Assembly (NCBI GenBank): GCA_035610835.1
Contig: CM069452.1
Coordinates: 64,752,368-64,816,367 of the forward strand
Reading direction: 5' to 3'
From: Ophiura sarsii
Taxonomy: Eukaryota > Echinodermata > Ophiuroidea > Amphilepidida > Ophiuridae
Length of the DNA stretch: 64,000 bases
Shown here: one piece after another, positions 10,804 to 22,589 of the stretch
Layout of the letters: each line of letters opens with the position of its first letter
Position numbering within the stretch: the first letter of the stretch is position 1
The notes under the pieces: model-generated
Told to the model about the DNA's origin: nothing
The model's input: only the letters and a program-made list of their open reading frames with translations
The model's database searches: none
Position numbers and translations under genes: made by a program

Positions 10804-11795
10804 GGCTTGCTACTGGAAACAAACTTGTTGTGGTTGTTGCCTTACATGACTTTGTATTGTATGTAAATGATCTGTGTGGCCAATATGCGATATTGATGTC
10901 GCAACAATTTTATACAGGCCAAATATTGCAAGACAACCGTGCAAACCGTAGTGTTGTTAAAGGTTTATTATGTGATCTTTTCCAGGGAACGCCCTCAATC
11001 CCCGAAAAAAATTGGAAGCAGATTTGCTTGCAGATTTACTTTTCTGATCATAAATCATGAATATATTCCAAGTTACAGAGCGATACGATTCCTAATAACC
11101 TCAAAATCATGGTTTTAGAGTGAATTTAAGAGTAAAATTTGGGAAAATAGAATGTACCGATCGGTACAATCTATTTTGAAACATGATTTTGAAGTAATTA
11201 GGAATTGTATCGATCTGTAACTTAGAAGATCTTTATGATCAAAAATGCAAATCTGCAAGAAAATCTGCTTTCATAGTCAAAATCAATGATAGAGGGCGCT
11301 ACTTGGAAAAGATCACATAATGTGCCTTTAAACTCAATTTTAACTCAAAATCCAAATTTCCCGATTAGGTGCTTTTATGTTCGCGTATTCAACATGTCGT
11401 GTTCAAGTCAATAATTTATTTTAGGAGTTGAGTGAACAAATGACACCTCATTCATAAACATTAAGCGGATAAAGTTATGATGTTTTGATTAAAACGTTTC
11501 TCTTGGATATCATTTAGGGCTGTGACATAATTTGAAAAATTACTAAATCCAGTAAGCTATCATATATTATATAAGAGAAGTGTTGCCTGTTACATGATTT
11601 AACAATATAATACTTAGAAGATCTTTTAAAATTTATTTGGAAATTTAAGTCGCCAAAAATGGTATTTTAGTTCATATGAGTGTGATCTGGTATTTAAAAT
11701 TGGCAAACCCGTGTATTAAAGATATTGATATGCATTGAAAACCGTATGTGTTATTATATCCATCATGCATACATGAAACATCTTTCATTACCAGA
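10804..11795. repeat. Dispersed repeat family, copy A
   Basis: It starts with GCTTGCTACTGGAAACAAAC and shares long near-identical stretches with copy B (14083) and copy C (17726-17761 plus 19212-19795). It is interrupted by the MITE at 10957-11331, which is absent from B and C. The family's nature (possibly an old transposon) is unknown. Confidence 0.75.
10957..11331. mobile_element. TTAA-flanked foldback MITE with empty sites in paralogs
   Basis: Left end TTAAAGGTTTATTATGTGAT; right end is its inverted partner ending GTGCCTTTAA. Inner sequence is also palindromic (AAGTTACAGAGCGATACG / its inverted form near 11205). Copies B (14237-14240) and C (19353-19356) read GTTGTTAAACTCAA with a single TTAA, so they are empty sites. 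This makes the insertion and its TTAA duplication nearly certain. A partial relative lies at 33715-33984. Confidence 0.9.
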
Positions 11796-11922
11796 TCACA
11801 TGTATACAAACTGAAGCAGTAATCTTATGGACTTGAGTTTAAAAATAAAAATTTAAAAATCTAAATAAATTATATAGTTATAAATCTTTCTAATGTTATA
11901 TCATGTGACAGGCAACACTTCT
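11576..11922. mobile_element. MITE-like element, 347 bp
   Basis: AGAAGTGTTGCCTGTTACAT at the left end is inverted at the right end (ATGTGACAGGCAACACTTCT), 23-bp TIRs with one mismatch. The left half recurs in copy C (near 19604). Target-site duplication unclear. Confidence 0.65.
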
Positions 11923-12300
11923 ATTGGCATATTTATAGTTAACAAAATGTACATAATGTACTGAAATTTAGATGTTGTTGCTTTTGTAAAAATACCAAAA
12001 GAAATCACAGCAAATTGTCCTCAAAAATCATACTTTTGATCAGAATAATAAATGGAAAACCTAAGAAATAGGATCTGTTATGAGTTACCATTTCTATGGT
12101 GGGTCATGGGTATTGTGTGCGTTATTTCGGATCAAATATGGGGCATCCAAAGTCATGTTTTGGACTTGGATAAAAATCATTGGGTTTTTTCGGGGAGGGG
12201 GTTGTATTTTTGGTGCCGGGGATCAGGCCAGGTACAGGTCACAGCATCCTAGACCTAGATACTCGGTTTTGATGTTAGCGCAAGTGCATTGATTTCTCCT
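11923..12300. other. Spacer, no gene seen
   Basis: AT-rich sequence with no supported feature. Two short overlapping ORFs near 12052-12292 are too short and show no recognisable domain. Confidence 0.3.
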
Positions 12301-12908
12301 AAACAGGTCAAAAGAAATAAGTCCCCCCCCCTGGGAAATGTGAATTTTTCTGGAAAACAGTTAGGCTCCTTAACCTGTTACAAAATGTAAAATGTAGACT
12401 GAAATGTCACACATTTAATGTGCAAAAAAGTTTCACCCAACAGTTAACCTTCACTTGAAGTGATGCCATTTATTAAATTTGATGACCAATAAAAAATGAC
12501 ACTTTCTTGCATAGGGATTGGATAAATTGATGAAATTTTAAACCCATGAAAAATTGAAACACATGGTTGTCACCTGTTTGGATAAAAATGTGAAGGAACT
12601 GTTCATGGTTGAATGAATAACATGAATTGAAGGTGTATATAATCCCTTGGAGTACACTTCAGGTCAATAAATGTCATCAATTTGTCCAATCCCTATGCAA
12701 GAAAGTGTCATTTTTAATTGGTCATCAAATTTAATAAATGGCAGCATTTTAAGGTGAAGGTTTACTGTTGAGTGAAACTTTTTTGCACATTAAATGTGTA
12801 ACATTTCAGTCTACATTTTACATTTTGTAACAGGTTAAGGAGCCTAACTGTTTTCCAGAAAAATTCACATTTCTCAGGGGGGGGGGACTTATTTCTTTTG
12901 ACCTGTTT
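12301..12908. mobile_element. Foldback element with ~230-bp inverted arms
   Basis: The left arm 12301-12535 begins AAACAGGTCAAAAGAAATAA. It is matched with few mismatches, and inverted, by 12680-12908. A C run near the left end mirrors a G run near the right end. The central ~145 bp is unique and carries no gene. Arm similarity suggests moderate age. The target duplication is not clear. Confidence 0.8.
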
Positions 12909-13136
12909 ATTTGTCTCGTAACAACACATAACCCATTTTATCATCAGTCCCCGTTACCGATCCATCCACCTAAACACCTGAATGATTTCGATAGCGTACA
13001 GTGTACAATTTATTAAAAAAGGAAATGCTAGAACATCATGTTGGACTTAATTTTAGAATGTTTTGTTAAATCCTATTAATTAAATATGGACTATGGCGAG
13101 ATATAATACTTAAGTCCTTGTTTACCATAATACCCT

Positions 13137-14515
13137 GATAACCTTCTGTCAGTGTAATTGGACAACTGGTGTAGCGCCCTCATTTACCAAAAGAAAATGT
13201 TGACACAATATGTATAATAAAAAAATCTGGGGATTGAGGGCGCATGTCACTGGCGCATGATCAGTGGAATTTGCATGGTTTTTGGTGGTGCAATATCCAT
13301 GTTATATTCATATACACAATTCTGTACTGTTTTTTCATCAAGGTGAGCCGTGGCTTGGTTGGGATCATCTCCAATGAGCCTGAAGCATAGGATTCAGTTC
13401 ACATCGGACACCGTCGTAGTGCGGTCAACGGTGTGGCACCAACCTGGCTAACTCGACACTCACCTTTTACTTCTATTTTCAGGAACTAAAATTAGGCCAC
13501 CCTTGTACAGTTTCATAGACATTTCTAGATTTGTTCGTAGTTTGTTTATTTATTCATTTTTTTCTTATTTTTTTCATTTTTTTTTTATATATAAAGATTA
13601 TACATTTTTTAATGTTTTTTGTTTGTTTGCATAATTTGTTTGTTTTTTGAGTATCTGTTTTTCTTTTGTTTTGTTAGTTTGTCTGTTTGTTTTTGTTTGT
13701 TTGTGTATCTGTTTATCTTTTGTGTTTTTGTATGTTTTATTTATTTAGCTTTACTTATTTATTGATCATTTATTTATAATTTGGTTATTTATTTATTTGT
13801 TTATTCATCCATTTATTATTCATTTATTATTCATTTATTATTCATTTTTGTATATATTTATCTATCTATTTTCACGGGATTTTTCGTTTCATATCAGTTC
13901 AGTTCATTTCATTTCATTTCATGTTATTTTATTTTATTTTATTTTATTTTTCATGTATTTATTTATCCATTTATACTTCAAATTCGTTTGTAACTTGTTT
14001 ATTTTTATTTTTATTTTTTTAATAACCTTTACCAGTCATATCAATTCCTGCACACTGCGTTTTAATGATGAGAACATTTAAAGACTTGCTACTGGAAACA
14101 AACTTGTTGTTGTTGTTGCCTTATATGTATTTTATATAAATGATCAATGATCTGTGTGGCCAATATGCGATATTGATGTCGCAACAATTTTATACAGGCC
14201 AAATATTGCAAGACAATCGTGCAAACCGTAGTGTTGTTAAACTCAATTTTAACTCAAAATCCAAATTTCGTGATTAGGTGTTTTTATGTTCGCGTATTCA
14301 ACATGTCATGTTCAAGTCAATAATTTATTTTAGGAGTTGAGTGAGCAATTGACACCTCATTCATAAAAATTAAGCGGATAACGTTATGATGTTTTGATTA
14401 AAACGTTTCTCTTGGATATCATTTAGGGCTGTGACATAATTTGAAAAAATTACTAAATCCAGTAAGCTATCATATATAATACGGCAAGAGAAGTGTTGCC
14501 GGATTTCATGATTTG
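13137..14515. repeat. Tandem segmental duplication, copy 1 (includes repeat copy B)
   Basis: It starts near GATAACCTTCTGTCAGTG and is closely repeated from 16229 onward, an offset of about 3.09 kb. It contains a T-rich (TTTATT/TTCATT)-type low-complexity block at 13540-14010 and repeat-family copy B from 14083. It lacks the foldback MITE and the hAT-like insertion found in copy 2, so it shows both empty sites. Confidence 0.8.
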
Positions 14516-14519
14516 GGAA

Positions 14520-14797
14520 TTTAAAGAGCGCCACCCCTATTTTTAGCCCGGACGATCGCCTTCTGACCGCCTCCGAGCATGTGTGTTCATCCTCGCGATA
14601 AATTTTCGGTACAATCGAAAATCTTTATTTTGCGATATCATGAGCAAAGTACAAGAGATTATCTTTCTTTTTAATTATAAAATGCTACCCTCACGCCAAA
14701 CTTATTCCCAAAGGACCCCATTTATCACAACCTGGGTTTTGGTTTTTGCCGGAACTTACTACCATTACACAAAACGAGGAGTGATTTAGTGCTGTGC
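14520..14797. repeat. Direct repeat R, copy 1
   Basis: About 278 bp starting TTAAAGAGCGCCACCCCTAT and ending TTTAGTGCTGTGC, closely repeated at 15950-16225. The segment between the copies ends in an inverted GCACAGCACTAAA (near 15765-15777), so R may be the left part of a TIR element with ends TTTAGTGCTGTGC. Confidence 0.7.
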
Positions 14798-15949
14798 GCC
14801 CTTATAACACACAATAAAAATGTTAGTTTGTATTTTTTTGTCATTTTTGTAGACACCAAGTAATATCAAGAAAAACTGCCAATTTAGTTAATTTAAATAT
14901 TACCTTTAACTAAAGTTATGTTAGATAAGGCATGATACTCAATTTCGAATTTTCGAATTTTGGGCACTTTGAAGTCATTTTGCAGAATTTCGGAGGTTTA
15001 TAAAATCTCTTTCATTGATTATGACATGTTGATGGGACTATCTATGTTTCAAATTATGTTAAACGTTTATATATACAATGTTTTAAAAACTCAATGGACA
15101 ATGAAACTGATTACGCAATGACGTGCTCACCCTATACTAAACCCGAGATACAAATGTGGAAATTGTAGGCCCAAATTGCCGAATTTTTGGGGTATGAGGT
15201 GAAAAATGTTTCAATTTTGAAATAATATTAGGCCTAAATTCTCTTTTTATCTGTCATGCATAATGTATCGTATATCAGTGAATCTCACAATGCAATTTGT
15301 TTTAGGTTATATCCTCTAGGGAATTGCCCAGAGTACTGTTATTGACATTTGATACTTTGAAAGCCCCATTTTTGTCTTAATTTAGACCAAACTTATACCT
15401 GGTCACCCCCCTCCCCGATATGATTTGACATCAATAACAAACGTGTTTTAAACAACAATTTCTTAACTTTATTTATAAACCCTTGATTGATAAATCAAGC
15501 TTAGATATGTAGGTCTATAATCCGGCAAGGGGGTCCATTATTGCGGGTAAAATCAAAACAAGCAAATTTGTAGTCAAAGTGATGCTTTTCAACCGTTTTT
15601 GCTCCCAATTTGTAAGCAAATTGGGTCGTGTTCATGATATTAATGCATGGCACATGCAGAAATGTGTTTTTCTTTAAAAATCAGATCTAATTACCTCTTT
15701 TACATACTCAAAATCAATGCAAATCAATATAATCCTAATTTCACCACTGCGTGTTACAAGGGGGCACAGCACTAAATATACCGCCCATTGGATTACGTGT
15801 AAAATAGAGCTAAACAAGTCGCGATTTTGGGTCCTTAGTAACTCTTTTTGGAATGTCTCAAATGCTTTATTCTAACAAACAAGTATTCAAATTTCATAAA
15901 ATCAACAAGAACAGCTACACATTCCAATTAGATTTTACGATATGATCAT
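14798..15949. other. AT-rich stretch between R repeats
   Basis: No credible ORF. Its right part carries GTGTTACAAGGGGGCACAGC (near 15750), the inverted form of the sequence at 14788-14812. It may therefore be the interior of a ~990-bp non-autonomous element of unassigned type. Confidence 0.35.
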
Positions 15950-16225
15950 TTAAAGAGCGCCACCCCTATTTTCAGCACGGACGATCGCCTTCTGACCGCC
16001 TCTGAGCATGTGTGTTAATCCACGTGATACATTTTCGGTACAATCGAAAATCTTTATTTTGCAATATCCTGAGCAAAGTACAAGAGATTATCTTTCATTT
16101 TAATTATAAAATGCTACCCTCACGCCAAACTTATTCCCAAAGGACCCCATTTATCACAACCTCGGTTTTGGTTTTTGACGGAACTTAATACCATTACACA
16201 AAACGAGGAGTGATTTAGTGCTGTG
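15950..16225. repeat. Direct repeat R, copy 2
   Basis: Near-identical to 14520-14797. It joins directly to duplication copy 2, which marks the boundary of the ~3.1 kb tandem duplication. Confidence 0.7.
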
Positions 16226-16680
16226 CTCCCATAACCCTCTGTCAGTGTAATTGGACAACTGGTGTAGCGCCCTCATTTACCAAAAGAAAATGTTGACACA
16301 ATTTATGTACAATAAAAAAATCTGGTGATTGAGGGCGCATGTCACTGGCGCATGATCAGTGGAATTTGCATGGTTTTTGGTGGTGCAATATCCTGTAATA
16401 TTCATACACAATGCTGTACTGTGTCTCATCAAGGTGAGCCGTGGCTTGGTTGGGATCATCTCCAATGAGCCTGAAGCATAGGATTCAGTTCACATCGAAC
16501 ACCGTCGTAGTGCGGTCAACGGTGTGGCACCAACCTGGCTAACTCGACACTCACCTTTTACTTCTATTTTCAGGAACTAAAATTAGGCCACCCTTGTACA
16601 GTTTCATAGACATTTCTAGATTTGTTCGTAGTTTGTTTATTTATTCATTTTTTTCTTATTTTTTTCATTTTTTTTATATA

Positions 16681-17309
16681 TGAAGAGGTATTTTGCAGAA
16701 GGGCTATGGTGCATTTTTTCAAAAAATGAGTTTGATATAGAAATGTATAGGGAAAAATCATATGTTTCAAGGGAACAAAGTCATTTTTTTCAAAAAGACC
16801 TACATCTCATTGTAAACAGCCATTGAAATTGTTGTTTTGTTGCAAAAGGGCCTGTATCCAGAATTATATCGGGATACAGGCCCTTTTGCAACAAAACAAC
16901 AACTTCAATGGCTGTTTACAATGAGATGTAGGTATTTTTGAAAAAAATGACTTTATTTCCTTGAAACATATGATTGTGACCTATACATTTCAATATCAAA
17001 CTTATTTATTTTCAATGATTAAAATAAATGATTTTTTGTGTGTGGTATTTTTTCTTTATGTACAAACAGATGGAGTTTTGTTGCAAAAGGGCCTACATCC
17101 AAATTTTCAAAAAATGTAAACATGATTTTAAAAAAAATTACAACTAGCACATTTAAAATTTATATCAATTTCAATTAGTATGTAGTGTACCTCTTTCATA
17201 ATCCATTCAGTTTTTCAATTGCTCAACTTGAATATTTAGAAACAGTTTTTTGACTTTTTTTCAACAAGAGCCAAAGTGGATGTAGGCCCTTTTGCAAAAT
17301 ACCTCTTCA
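16681..17309. mobile_element. 629-bp palindromic MITE with TGAAGAGG ends
   Basis: Ends TGAAGAGGTATTTTGCA and its inverse. The paralogous copy 1 near 13590 reads ttttatatataaag without the insert, so a TA-rich target (TA, TATA or TATATA) was duplicated. A central palindrome with ~130-bp arms surrounds a ~12-nt loop near 16860-16871. The motif TTTTGCAAAAGGGCC occurs at both ends and twice at the centre. A near-identical copy in opposite orientation sits at 36097-36726. TA targets and short TIRs fit a Tc1/mariner-like origin, but this is inference. Confidence 0.9.
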
Positions 17310-17798
17310 TATATAAAGATTTTTTAATGTTTTTGTTTGTTTGCATATGATATAGTTTGTTTGTTTTTTGAGTATCTGTTTTTCTTTTGTGTTTTTGTAT
17401 GTTTTATTTATTTAGCTTTACTTATTTATTGATTATTTATTTATAATTTGGTTATTCATTTATTTGTTTATTCATCCATTTATTATTCATTTATGATTCA
17501 TTTATCTATTCATTTTTGTATGTATTTATCTATCTATTTTCACGGGATTTTTCATTTCATTTCATGTTATTTTATTTTATTTTATTTTATTTTTCATGTA
17601 TTTATTTATCCATTTATACTTCAAATTCGTTTGTAACTTGTTTATTTTATTTTTATTTTTTTGATAACCTTTACCAGTCATATCAATTCCTGCACACTGC
17701 GTTTTAATGATGAGAACATTTAAAGGCTTGCTACTGGAAACAAACTTGTTGTTGTTGTTGCCAGGCACGTACGCAGGGGGTGTTTTGGGTGTGAAACA

Positions 17799-17818
17799 CC
17801 CCCCCCCCCCCCCCCCCC
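17799..17818. repeat. 20-nt poly-C tract
   Basis: Pure C run just inside the left end of the hAT-like element. Confidence 0.9.
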
Positions 17819-17972
17819 TTGGGTCTGTCCTAAAAAAAATAACAAAGGGGAAAGGAGAGGGAAGGGAAAGGAGCAGAAAAAGAGAAGGGAAAGGAGAGAA
17901 AAAGAGAAGGGAAAGGAGAAGGAAAAGGAGAAAGGAAGAGTGGGGCCCGGACAACGGAGACAGGGGGAGAGG

Positions 17973-18240
17973 CAGTGGCGTAACCAGAGGGGGGTCACGG
18001 GGGCGATTGCCCCTCCAATATTCACTGTATGTCGGTTGAGATTGGCATGTCGGTTCATTTGACAAGAGGAATCATGGAATTATGATGGTTTAAAGTACAC
18101 AAACGAAAAGAATTCGCGCGGATATGTCTCAAAAATGGACTAGTTTGGGAGTAGGAGCTTGTTTAAAAGCAGAGATGTACCTCAATCATAGCACAAATAA
18201 ATGTAAAGTCGAAAATGTTCTGTTCCCTTTTCTTGAGGGT
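17973..18240. mobile_element. Partial CAGTGGCG-family MITE
   Basis: It begins CAGTGGCGTAACCAGAGG. Its interior (GGAATCATGG, CTTGTTTAAA and a run of other words) parallels the complete copy at 18468-18817. No right terminus was found, so it is truncated or degraded. Confidence 0.5.
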
Positions 18241-18467
18241 TACAAACAGGCGGGGACAGCTAGGGTTCAAAGGGTTAATCACGTGAATTTAACACCCCCT
18301 CCAAGCCGGGTGAAAAGAAAAATAAGAGAATATGAAGGAAAAAGACAGGATAAAAATGAAAAGAGAAAAATAGATAAACTAAAAGAAACTAAATTGAAGA
18401 GATTATTAGGCATCGATGCTTTTTTCTGTCAGTCTGTTAAACTTGAAAGGGAGAATAACCCATGTCA

Positions 18468-18817
18468 CAGTGGCGTAGCCCAGAGGGGGGGGGGGGGGGG
18501 GGGGGGGGGGGGACCGAAGGGGGCGACCGCCCCCACCAATATTGCCGTCGTGTCGGTTGAGATTGGCACTGTCGGTTCATTTGACCAAAGGAATCATGGT
18601 CAAAACTACACAGATGAATTTTTTTCGCGCGTCCCAAAATGCAATATTCTTTGGTACAAGCTTGTTTAGAGTCAAAATGTAGCTAAATCGGGCAAAAAAT
18701 AGGTGTAAACTCGAAAATCTTCGCGCGCTACGCGCGCATTTCTTCACTCACAAAATCTTGTTGGGTCATTTTCATTTCTCGCCTCCCCCCAATATGAATA
18801 CCATAGCTACGCCACTG
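18468..18817. mobile_element. CAGTGGCG-family MITE, hAT-like, complete copy 1
   Basis: Ends CAGTGGCGTAGCC and GCTACGCCACTG are inverted. Flanks CCATGTCA (18460-18467) and CCGTGTCA (18818-18825) match 7 of 8, as expected for an aged hAT 8-bp duplication. A 28-nt G run (18485-18512) lies just inside the left TIR. It is nested in the larger hAT-like element. The purine/G-rich interior has no coding sequence. Confidence 0.85.
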
Positions 18818-19211
18818 CCGTGTCATGTGACACACATTGAACAAATGAGATCGCCGGTAAAGCCAATGCCTGCAGATTAAGTTATTGTAGGCCTATATAA
18901 TGATGTTTTAGGGTTTAACTCAGTCTAAAGTACTAATGTTTTGGTGTTAGCACATGAGTTACTGGTGAGAAATTGCAACGTTGAACTAAGAAAAAACCAA
19001 TGCAATAAGTGTTCAAAAATATGCAAGGAAATGCGTTCTTTTCAACCGTGAATTTCAAAAAACTTCTGGCGTCGAGGGGGATACCCACCTCGAACTCCCC
19101 CGGGACACGCAAGCGTGTCCTGGCCAGCGATTCGCGCAAGCAAGGATAGTGAAATAATTATATCAATATTTCTAAAACACCCACCTTTACAAAATCCTGC
19201 ATACGCGCCTG

Positions 19212-19795
19212 GTTGTTGCCTTAGGCCTACATGTATTGTATGTAAATGATCAATGATCTGTGTGGCCAATATGCGATATTCGATATAATTGATGTCGCAA
19301 CAATTTTATACAGGCCAAATATTGCGAGACAATCGTGCAAACCGTAGTGTTGTTAAACTCAATTTTAACTCAAAATCCAAAGTTCCTGATTAGGTGTTTT
19401 TATGTTCGCGTATTCAACATGTCATGTTCAAGTCAATAATTTATTTTAGGAGTTGAGTGAGCAATTGACACCTCATTCATAAAAATTAAGCGGATAACGT
19501 TATGATGTTTTGATTAAAACGTTTCTCTTGGATATCATTTAGGGCTGTGACATAATTTGAAAAAATTACTAAATCCAGTAAGCTATCATATATAATATGG
19601 CAAGAGAAGTGTTGCCTGTTACATGATTTAACAATATAATACTTCGAAGATCTTTGGAAATTTATTTGGAAATTTAAGTCACCAACAATGCTATTTTAGT
19701 TCATATGAGTGTGATCTGGTCTTGAAAATTGGCAAACCTGTGTATTAACGATATTGACCGTATGTGTTATTAATATCCATCATACATACATGTTT
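19212..19795. repeat. Repeat family copy C, right part
   Basis: Continues copy C after the hAT-like insertion. It matches copy A from about 10835 to 11770 (minus the MITE at 10957-11331) and copy B to about 14505. Confidence 0.7.
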
Positions 19796-19994
19796 ATGTA
19801 TTGTCTGCACTTAAAGAATATATTTATAAAACAACAAAAAACTCATTAAAATGAATATCTCATTTGTATTCTTAGTATTATAATTTTACAAACAAACATA
19901 ATAAGTGCTGTCTTAAACTTGAATACCCCAAACCCAAACTGTAATACCGTATATCAAGTCTTCAATCCGATGTCTCTATGGTATGAAGATTCTA

Positions 19995-20502
19995 CGAGGG
20001 GCATTCAATAAATACCTGCAACCATTGAAAATCTCTGAACCGTGACACGTATCAGTAAAATAAACTTATGATACTTAAACTGTAAGTCTTACTCTTTTCT
20101 CACAGAAAATTTCGACCCCGTTAATCATTTTTATCATTACATTTTAGCACTGTGAATACCGTGATCTCAGGGCACTACGTGGTTAGGGAATTAAATGTTA
20201 CAATGGCGGGAAATTTGAAAGACAAGTTTATGGTATGCATTAAGATACGTGCGTTAACAGTGTTAATATTGGCGCTTGATTTATAATGCTGATTCTTGTC
20301 AATTTTCAGTGCCCAGAGACCATGATGTTTATCATGTTTATAGTACTCAAATAACATGATACAAATGACCCACATGTTTGAAATTTTCTGTGAGAAAGGG
20401 GTAAAACTTACAGTTTTTAAAAGTATCATGCGTTTATTTTATAGACACATGTCACGGTTCAGAGATTTTCAATGGTTGCAGGTAAGTATTGAATAACCCT
20501 CG
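19995..20502. mobile_element. Mariner-like MITE, 508 bp
   Basis: Left end CGAGGGGCATTCAATAAATA after TA (19993-19994). The right end is its inverse, with arms of roughly 100 bp matching with some mismatches (CAACCATTGAAAATCTCTGA / TCAGAGATTTTCAATGGTTG). The right TA is degraded. TA insertion and CGAGGG-type ends fit Tc1/mariner. No transposase. Confidence 0.7.
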
Positions 20503-21465
20503 AATAGTAACACTGTTAACCATTTGCTAGTCCAACCTAGTCCAAGTCAGTTAAAAACCTCAAAAATCCCACTCAAAGAGTTCCTTATTTTAAAAGTTCT
20601 AAAGTCGGATGGGTTTTTAGGTTAGCATCTCTCTGGCTCAATAATCCAACAAAATAAGTTCAATAATCCAAATTTGTATATAGTGTAAAACAAATTAACA
20701 AGTCCGTAACTGGTAAGGCTCAACATTCAACAATTTGAATAATTAAAGGATCTTACATACGAATATTGCAAATTTGTATAGTCTGCAAGATGTAGAATTG
20801 ATCCTTCAAACACATGAACAAGTTTTTGTATAATCCATTGTCAGATGAAAATTTTACCGTTTTTAAAATAAGTTTACCAGATCGACAAATAACAACTCAT
20901 AAATTCACACTAAAGAGCATTTTTTTATGATTCGGAATAAAGAACCTCATTTCAAATTTATACTACAGAACCTGCTTTAATATTTTAATTGCAGACCCTT
21001 TCATAATAATTGAAATTTAAACATAATCATAATATTGGGACTTTTTTCAGATGATAGATTCTTCAGATTATTGAACCTTAGGCCTAATTACGTTAATACT
21101 ATAAAACCTTAGTACTATAGAACCTTATTTTTTTCGTTATAAAGAACCCCTCGGACTATACAACCGTGACTCCGAACATGCATGACATGTCACCAAAATG
21201 GTCTTCACTTCATTGCAAGGAATTTGACTTGATATTGGGTTTTCCCTTTTAAAGGGAATTTTATTTAGGATGATCGATATCACATACCGTCCTGGACTAC
21301 CAATTAAACACGAGTTTTCATAATAACAATTACTAGTAAAAAAAGCAGTCTATTCAAGCAAACTTATTCATTTCAAGCAGAAAATAGTATAATTTTGACA
21401 AATTGCGTACAATTTAAATTTAAAAACTTAAAAGTTGAGACCCGGCCTGATTTGTGAAATTTTAG
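20503..21465. other. AT-rich stretch, no gene seen
   Basis: No ORF or RNA gene is supported. Short words such as CAATAATCCAA and GAACCT recur loosely, as in old repeat DNA. Confidence 0.3.
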
Positions 21466-21749
21466 CAATAGCGTAGCCAGGGGAGTGCAAGGTGGGGGAG
21501 GGGGCAGAGGGCCATAACCATGATAACCATAACCACCTGGGAAAAAATTGACCGGGAAAATCGGGAAGGCAGCGGAAGGGAAAGAAGAGGAGACAACGAG
21601 GGAAGGAAAGGGAAAGGAAAAGGACAGAAAGGAGAATGGAAGACAGGCAAATTAGTTAAAATTGCAGTTATTTTAAACGCCGGTATGGGACGCAATTAAA
21701 AAATACCCCCCCCCCCCCCCCCTGACAAGTGACCCTGGCTACGCCACTG
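21466..21749. mobile_element. CAGTGGCG-family MITE, hAT-like, copy 2
   Basis: Left end CAATAGCGTAGCCAG and right end CTGGCTACGCCACTG are inverted. Flanks AATTTTAG (21458-21465) and GATTTTAG (21750-21757) match 7 of 8. The left part is G-rich. A 17-nt C run (21706-21722) lies near the right end, so here the homopolymer is at the opposite end from 18468-18817. Confidence 0.85.
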
Positions 21750-22013
21750 GATTTTAGGGTCGGTCGTTGAGGGCAAGACAGCACTTATTTTTTTGCCTGA
21801 TCATGGCGATGCCACGTTTAACGCGTTTGTATCAGCAATCACCTGTTTCAGTGCTCAAACAACTGCTTGATATATATCAATGATCAATCTCAATGTGCCA
21901 AATTTACCATTAATTTTGTGTTCTTCCGCGTAGTAAGATGTGGTATGATATTTACTGGGACTATCATGACTATAGGACATAAAGAGGTGAGTAAGATCGA
22001 GACCTTTCCATGG

Positions 22014-22262
22014 TTTACACTTTCCATCCAAGCGGCTATTACTTAGTATTAATGTTACCATTACACAACATTATTTCAGAAACGTTTCCCTACTGTCAAG
22101 GTCTATATCAAGGATTACTGATCCAATACTAGGCATGTTTGTAACTACTTTGATGCCTTTCTCATGTTGATTCCGAATATGGTAATGAAATTCAATAATT
22201 TTGAAATTTTTCAAACATTTTGTGAAATTTTGAAATGTCGTCTGCCGCATTGGAAGGCGCGT
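22014..22262 (-). mobile_element. Degraded TTAA MITE, inverted copy of 26129-26368
   Basis: Reading in reverse, it matches the MITE at 26129-26368 over most of its length (AATTTCACAAAATGTTT, GCCTAGTATTGG, GTAATGGTAA). The left end TTTACACTTTCC is a mutated TTAACACTTTCC. The right end is decayed. It lies upstream of the LRR-Ig gene, in opposite orientation to the downstream copy. Confidence 0.75.
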
Positions 22263-22275
22263 CATACAATGTCAT

Positions 22276-22589
22276 AAGCAAGTGGCTAAGCGCTGAAACA
22301 ATTGCCACAAACTTGGAGTTATTGGAAAGATAAATACATCAGTTTTGTATTTGGTTTTAGAATGTTTATTGGCCTAGGCGATAACAAAAACCATAGACAA
22401 ATACCCATGAATCTTTTCAAGGTTTTTAATTTTATTTCGTTGATAGACATAATACTTTATACCCATGGAAATTCGCTTTAGACATTATAATTATACTTTT
22501 GTCACATAGATAATTAGGAGATTGGTCACATATCAATTACCTACCTGTCAATTTTATTCCAGGTTACGAGCACTCATCATATCTTTACC
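22276..22589 (+). other. Presumed 5' flank of the LRR-Ig gene
   Basis: AT-rich with no other feature. A polypyrimidine-AG sequence (TTTTATTCCAG) ends at 22562, about 27 bp before the ATG. The start codon may therefore be in the second exon behind a 5' UTR intron. Confidence 0.35.

Larger units (their letters stand above)
17762..19211. mobile_element. hAT-like non-autonomous element, 1.45 kb, with 8-bp TSD
   Basis: TIRs CAGGCACGTACGCAGG and CCTGCATACGCGCCTG (inverted, two mismatches) are flanked by the perfect 8-bp duplication GTTGTTGC (17754-17761 and 19212-19219). Copies A and B of the surrounding repeat are uninterrupted at the same point. An 8-bp TSD and CAG-starting ends are typical of hAT. 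The interior has no transposase frame and is itself loaded with purine-rich repeats and CAGTGGCG-family MITEs. Confidence 0.85.
16229..19625. repeat. Tandem segmental duplication, copy 2, with two insertions
   Basis: It matches 13137-14515 once the two insertions at 16681-17309 and 17762-19211 are removed. It also holds repeat-family copy C, split at the GTTGTTGC target site. After about 19605 it follows copy A rather than copy B. Confidence 0.8.

Noticed and set aside
17577..18669. ORFs of 110-181 codons in the hAT-like element
   Set aside because: They run through purine-rich low-complexity sequence and G/C homopolymers and cross MITE boundaries.
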